Of a stretch of 10,519 nucleotides of DNA, positions 7,648 through 10,519 are shown one piece after another; position 1 is the first letter of the stretch; every line of letters starts with the position of its first letter. The notes below the pieces were generated by a model. That model had not been told where the DNA came from and did not search any database. It saw nothing but the letters and a program-made list of their open reading frames with translations. A program made the translations under genes and the position numbers. Source of the DNA: Clostridiales bacterium (GTDB lineage: Bacteria; Bacillota; Clostridia; Peptostreptococcales; T1SED10-28); assembly GCA_007134725.1 (NCBI GenBank), contig SLKF01000103.1, forward strand, positions 1 through 10,519, in the 5' to 3' direction.

Positions 7648-8391
7648 ATGATGGGAAGAACCCACGCAGCATTTGGAGTTTTTACAGTATTATTTACGGG
7701 AACAGTCATCGGATTGTCCTTTTACGAACATGAATTGAATATGATTTCGATCGGTTTGGCCTTGTTAGCTTCCCTTTTACCGGATATGGACATGGGTGGG
7801 GCAACCCTATCCAAAGGTTTCGGAATTGTGAAAGCGGAATTTATTGAAAAAATTTGGTTTGTACTATTAGGAATCCTGTTGGTAGTGGGTTATCTATCTT
7901 TTCAGAACACCCCGATTTTCCATGGAATTATTTTTATGATCGTTCTGGGGGTTGTGATGTCGAAAGCCTTTGCGAAAAAGGGATTTCGCACCTTACGATA
8001 CATGACCCACGGGATAGTGGGTTTTTTATGTATTTTAGGAGCCTATTACTATGAGCATTACCCCCTGGCATGGATTGGTTTGGTGTTGCTATTATTGCTT
8101 TTTAGTACCCATCGGGGAATGTCTCATTCTCTGCTGTTTTTAGGTTTAGTGATTTTTGCGACCCATCAAATTACAACCTTTTATGATTATTCTAATTACA
8201 GCATAATCGTCGGTGCGGGAGTGGCCTCTCACCTATTTTCCGATATGGCTACCAAACAGGGGGTCAGTCTACTATGGCCTTTGAAAAAAAGGTTTCGATT
8301 CCCCCTTTATATAAAAACCGGAGGAAAGATGGAAAACCTCCTATTTGTGATCCTGAGCATTTTAACCATTCGTTTAGGATTAATGCTGTAA
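7648..8391 (+). CDS. Membrane-bound metal-dependent hydrolase family protein (YdjM/DUF457)
   Basis: This 247-residue integral membrane protein resembles the YdjM/DUF457 family, named for predicted metal-dependent hydrolase activity; its substrate is unknown. Family features in order are a histidine near the N-terminus (RTHAAFG), a hydrophobic helix, LLPDMDMGG with two aspartates, a central histidine (MTHGIVGF), and STHRGMSHSLLF. HLFSDMATKQGVSLLWPL then contributes another histidine and aspartate before a tract of basic residues and a last hydrophobic helix. About six hydrophobic segments are visible; the His/Asp residues sit at their ends and may form a metal site. The open frame extends upstream to 7498 but that part overlaps a terminator and promoter, so ATG 7648 (or 7651) is the start. 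The gene has its own promoter and no close partner. The E. coli member is SOS-linked, but I see no convincing LexA/DinR box here. Family assignment is fairly sure, function is not. Confidence 0.8.
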   Translation: MMGRTHAAFGVFTVLFTGTVIGLSFYEHELNMISIGLALLASLLPDMDMGGATLSKGFGIVKAEFIEKIWFVLLGILLVVGYLSFQNTPIFHGIIFMIVLGVVMSKAFAKKGFRTLRYMTHGIVGFLCILGAYYYEHYPLAWIGLVLLLLLFSTHRGMSHSLLFLGLVIFATHQITTFYDYSNYSIIVGAGVASHLFSDMATKQGVSLLWPLKKRFRFPLYIKTGGKMENLLFVILSILTIRLGLML

Positions 8392-8450
8392 GAGTTTATT
8401 TTATAAAAACCTTTTAAAAAACAAAAAAAGAGGTATACATACATAAACTC
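8392..8450. repeat. Spaced inverted repeat between the YdjM-family and Lon-like genes
   Basis: GAGTTTAT (8392-8399) and ATAAACTC (8443-8450) are perfect eight-base inverted copies separated by 43 A-rich bases. The region has no usable terminator hairpin with a T tract. The repeat could be an operator or chance in A+T-rich DNA. A poor -10-like TATACA lies at about 8434-8439 without a clear -35 element. I see no CIRCE or CtsR-type heat-shock operator. Confidence 0.35.
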
Positions 8451-8455
8451 AGAAA

Positions 8456-8465
8456 AAGGATGTGA
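8456..8465 (+). promoter_or_regulatory. Ribosome binding site of the Lon-like protease gene
   Basis: AAGGATGTGA differs from the ideal AAGGAGGTGA at one position and ends four bases before the ATG at 8470, a strong site that fixes the start. Confidence 0.7.
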
Positions 8466-8469
8466 AGTT

Positions 8470-10519
8470 ATGTTTGAAAAATTTAAATTGCAAGCGGAGA
8501 GACTCACCAGTCCCTGTAATATTGAAGATTTGGATTTTGAAACCACCGCAGATTTAACACCCCTTAAAGGAATCATCGGTCAGGAACGAGCGGCAAAAGC
8601 CTTGGAATTTTCTTTAAACGTAAAGAAAAAAGGCTACAACGTTTACATCTCAGGGTTAAGCGGAACCGGTAGAAACAGTTATGCCCGGTCCATTACGGAA
8701 GAACATGCAAAAGAAATGAAGGTTCCCGATGATTGGGTTTATGTTTATAATTTTTCCGCACCGGATCGGCCCAAAGCCCTTTCCTTGGATAAAGGTATGG
8801 GAAAGGAGTTTAAAAAAGACCTGGAAGAGGTTATTGAAAAACTGTTGGAAGAGATTCCTAATGCATTTTCCGGAACGGATTATGAAACCCAAAAGAGCGA
8901 GATTCACCAGCAGTACCAGCAACAGCATAAAGAATTCATTCAAAGACTTAATGAAATCGCCAAGAAACACGGCTTTGTTTTCCGGGAAACCGAGCAGGGT
9001 CTTATTACCGCGCCCTTAAGTGACGGTAAGCCTATGAGCCAGGAAGAGTACGAAGAACTCAGCACGGAAGAAATTCAAGAACTTCGGGAAAAATCCGAGG
9101 AATTGAACCTGGATACCATTGATCTTTTTAACGAACTTCGTAGTATTGAAGAAAATGCCCGGGAAGAGATCAAAAAATTGGAAAAACGCATCTGTTACTA
9201 TTTGATTAATGAATATACGAAAGATCTTGTTATGCGTTACGGGAAACGGGAAAAAATTGTGGACTACCTAAACGGCTTGGAGCAGGACATCCTGGACAAT
9301 ATTAAACAGTTTAAAAACGGGAAGTCCAAGGGTGGACAAAGTGCCCAGGAAATGCTGATGATGCAGATGAAGCCCAAGGGGAATTTTATGAATCGCTATC
9401 AGGTAAACCTATTCATCGATAACGAGAAAAAAGAACATGCCCCGATGATACAGGAAACCAATCCCAGCTATTACAATCTTTTGGGAAGCATTGAATACAA
9501 AAATGAGATGGGAGCCCTACGAACGGATTTTACCCAGATCAAACCCGGGTCACTGCACCTGGCCAACGGAGGGTTTTTGATTATCCAAGCCAGAGAAATA
9601 TTAGCGGAACCCTTTGCCTGGCAGATTTTAAAAAGGTCCTTAAATACGGGAGAAATCAATATTGAAAATATGGGCAAGCAGTGGGGGCAAGTGGTAACCT
9701 CCAGTATTAAACCGGAACCGATACCCTTGGATATCAAGGTCATTCTCATCGGCGATCCCTATGTTTACCGTCTACTGTTCTCCTATGATGAAGATTTTAA
9801 AAAATTATTCAAGGTCATGTCGGACTTTGATGTGGAGATGGATAAAACCCAGGATCATCTGATGAAAATGGCAGGTTTTATCTCCGCCCATTGTGAAGAA
9901 CAGAAATTACTGGATTTTGACAAATTTGCAGTGAAACGGGTGTTGGAGCACAGTTCCAGAATTGCAGACCATCAGAGAAAACTCAGCTCCCGGTTTAATC
10001 AGATTGTAGAGATCCTTTATGAAGCCGATGCCTGGGCTTCCACGGAACAGGCTACCCATGTGGGAGCAAAGCATGTGGAAAAAGCCATACAGGAAAAAAT
10101 CTACCGCAACAGCAAATATGAAGAAAAACTTAATGAAATGTTTGAAGAGGGAACCCTGCTAATTGATGTTGAGGGGGAAAAAGTCGGACAAATCAACGGT
10201 TTGGCCGTCATGGGCACCGGGGAACATTCCTTTGGCAGACCCAGTCGGATTACGGCCTCAACCTATAAAGGCAAATCCGGGATCATTAATGTGGAACGGG
10301 AAGTCAAACAGAGTGGAAGTATACACGATAAAGGCGTCTTAATACTCAGCGGCTTTTTAGGAGCGAAATTTGCCCAAAAAAATCCCATGGCTCTTTCGGT
10401 CAGCATCAGTTTTGAACAAACCTATTCCGTAATCGATGGGGACAGCGCTTCCAGTACGGAACTGTATGCGATTTTATCCAGTATTGCGGATATAAAATTG
10501 AAACAGGGAATCGCGGTAA
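8470..10519 (+). CDS. Lon-like AAA+ ATP-dependent protease (AAA_32 plus Lon-C type), 3' end missing
   Basis: The frame runs without a stop from ATG 8470 off the right edge, giving 683 residues of a probably 750-800-residue protein. It resembles the AAA_32/Lon-C (S16 family) proteases, distinct from classical LonA because they lack its N-terminal substrate-binding domain. Visible parts are a P-loop GLSGTGRNS (62-70) with arginine R68 in place of the usual lysine, and a long glutamate/lysine-rich helical insertion (about 115-300) that probably includes coiled coil. LHLANGGFLIIQAREIL (from 362) sits at the Walker B position, and VILIGDPYVYRLLF and FKKLFKVMSDFD follow. SSRIADHQRKLSSRF is in the sensor/lid region, then comes the Lon protease domain from about VGQINGLAV. 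S659 in DGDSASS is the expected catalytic serine; its partner lysine lies past the edge. The final taa is out of frame. It is inferred to be a cytoplasmic quality-control protease. Confidence 0.88.
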   Translation, partial: MFEKFKLQAERLTSPCNIEDLDFETTADLTPLKGIIGQERAAKALEFSLNVKKKGYNVYISGLSGTGRNSYARSITEEHAKEMKVPDDWVYVYNFSAPDRPKALSLDKGMGKEFKKDLEEVIEKLLEEIPNAFSGTDYETQKSEIHQQYQQQHKEFIQRLNEIAKKHGFVFRETEQGLITAPLSDGKPMSQEEYEELSTEEIQELREKSEELNLDTIDLFNELRSIEENAREEIKKLEKRICYYLINEYTKDLVMRYGKREKIVDYLNGLEQDILDNIKQFKNGKSKGGQSAQEMLMMQMKPKGNFMNRYQVNLFIDNEKKEHAPMIQETNPSYYNLLGSIEYKNEMGALRTDFTQIKPGSLHLANGGFLIIQAREILAEPFAWQILKRSLNTGEINIENMGKQWGQVVTSSIKPEPIPLDIKVILIGDPYVYRLLFSYDEDFKKLFKVMSDFDVEMDKTQDHLMKMAGFISAHCEEQKLLDFDKFAVKRVLEHSSRIADHQRKLSSRFNQIVEILYEADAWASTEQATHVGAKHVEKAIQEKIYRNSKYEEKLNEMFEEGTLLIDVEGEKVGQINGLAVMGTGEHSFGRPSRITASTYKGKSGIINVEREVKQSGSIHDKGVLILSGFLGAKFAQKNPMALSVSISFEQTYSVIDGDSASSTELYAILSSIADIKLKQGIAV

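Noticed and set aside
8729..9019. A 96-codon + strand open frame within the Lon-like gene.
   Set aside because: It is in another frame of a protein with clear family motifs that continues without a stop, and its product looks like out-of-frame translation.
10517..10519. The window ends in TAA, which could be mistaken for the stop codon of the Lon-like gene.
   Set aside because: The frame reads GTA then A, so the TAA is out of frame, and the catalytic lysine region has not yet been reached.

Overview
The window looks like ordinary chromosome from a low-to-mid GC Firmicute, most likely an anaerobic, amino-acid- or peptide-fermenting member of the Clostridia. The reasons are an AddAB-type (not RecBCD) recombination nuclease, strong Shine-Dalgarno sequences close to AAGGAGGTGA, A+T-rich intergenic DNA with sigma-A-like promoters, and an acetoacetate/butyrate-type CoA-transferase pair next to a catabolic-type threonine dehydratase and a dipeptidase. 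This placement is inferred from protein resemblance recalled from memory, not from a search. All eight genes lie on the + strand. I see no tRNA, rRNA, CRISPR array, insertion sequence or prophage.

Positions 1-6072 hold a possible transcription unit: the 3' end of addB, the complete addA overlapping it, a threonine dehydratase (tdcB-like) after a 63-base gap, and an M19 dipeptidase four bases further on. No intrinsic terminator is visible between these genes, so DNA-repair and amino-acid catabolic genes may be read together. A convincing promoter (6098-6126) then drives a two-gene unit for the A and B subunits of a 3-oxoacid-type CoA-transferase (6175-7478). That unit ends at a clear rho-independent terminator (7516-7555).

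From 7587 a second strong promoter drives a small membrane protein of the YdjM/DUF457 metal-dependent hydrolase family (7648-8391). The last gene (8470 to beyond the right edge) is a Lon-like AAA+ protease of the AAA_32 plus Lon-C type. It has the catalytic serine but is cut before the catalytic lysine.

Functionally, the dipeptidase could release amino acids from peptides, the dehydratase could deaminate threonine or serine to 2-oxobutyrate or pyruvate, and the CoA-transferase could activate or recycle short-chain acids. AddAB and the Lon-like protease are housekeeping repair and proteolysis. I did not find a convincing new biological system here. The findings are modest observations on start sites, regulatory DNA, variant ATPase motifs and one short exact repeat.
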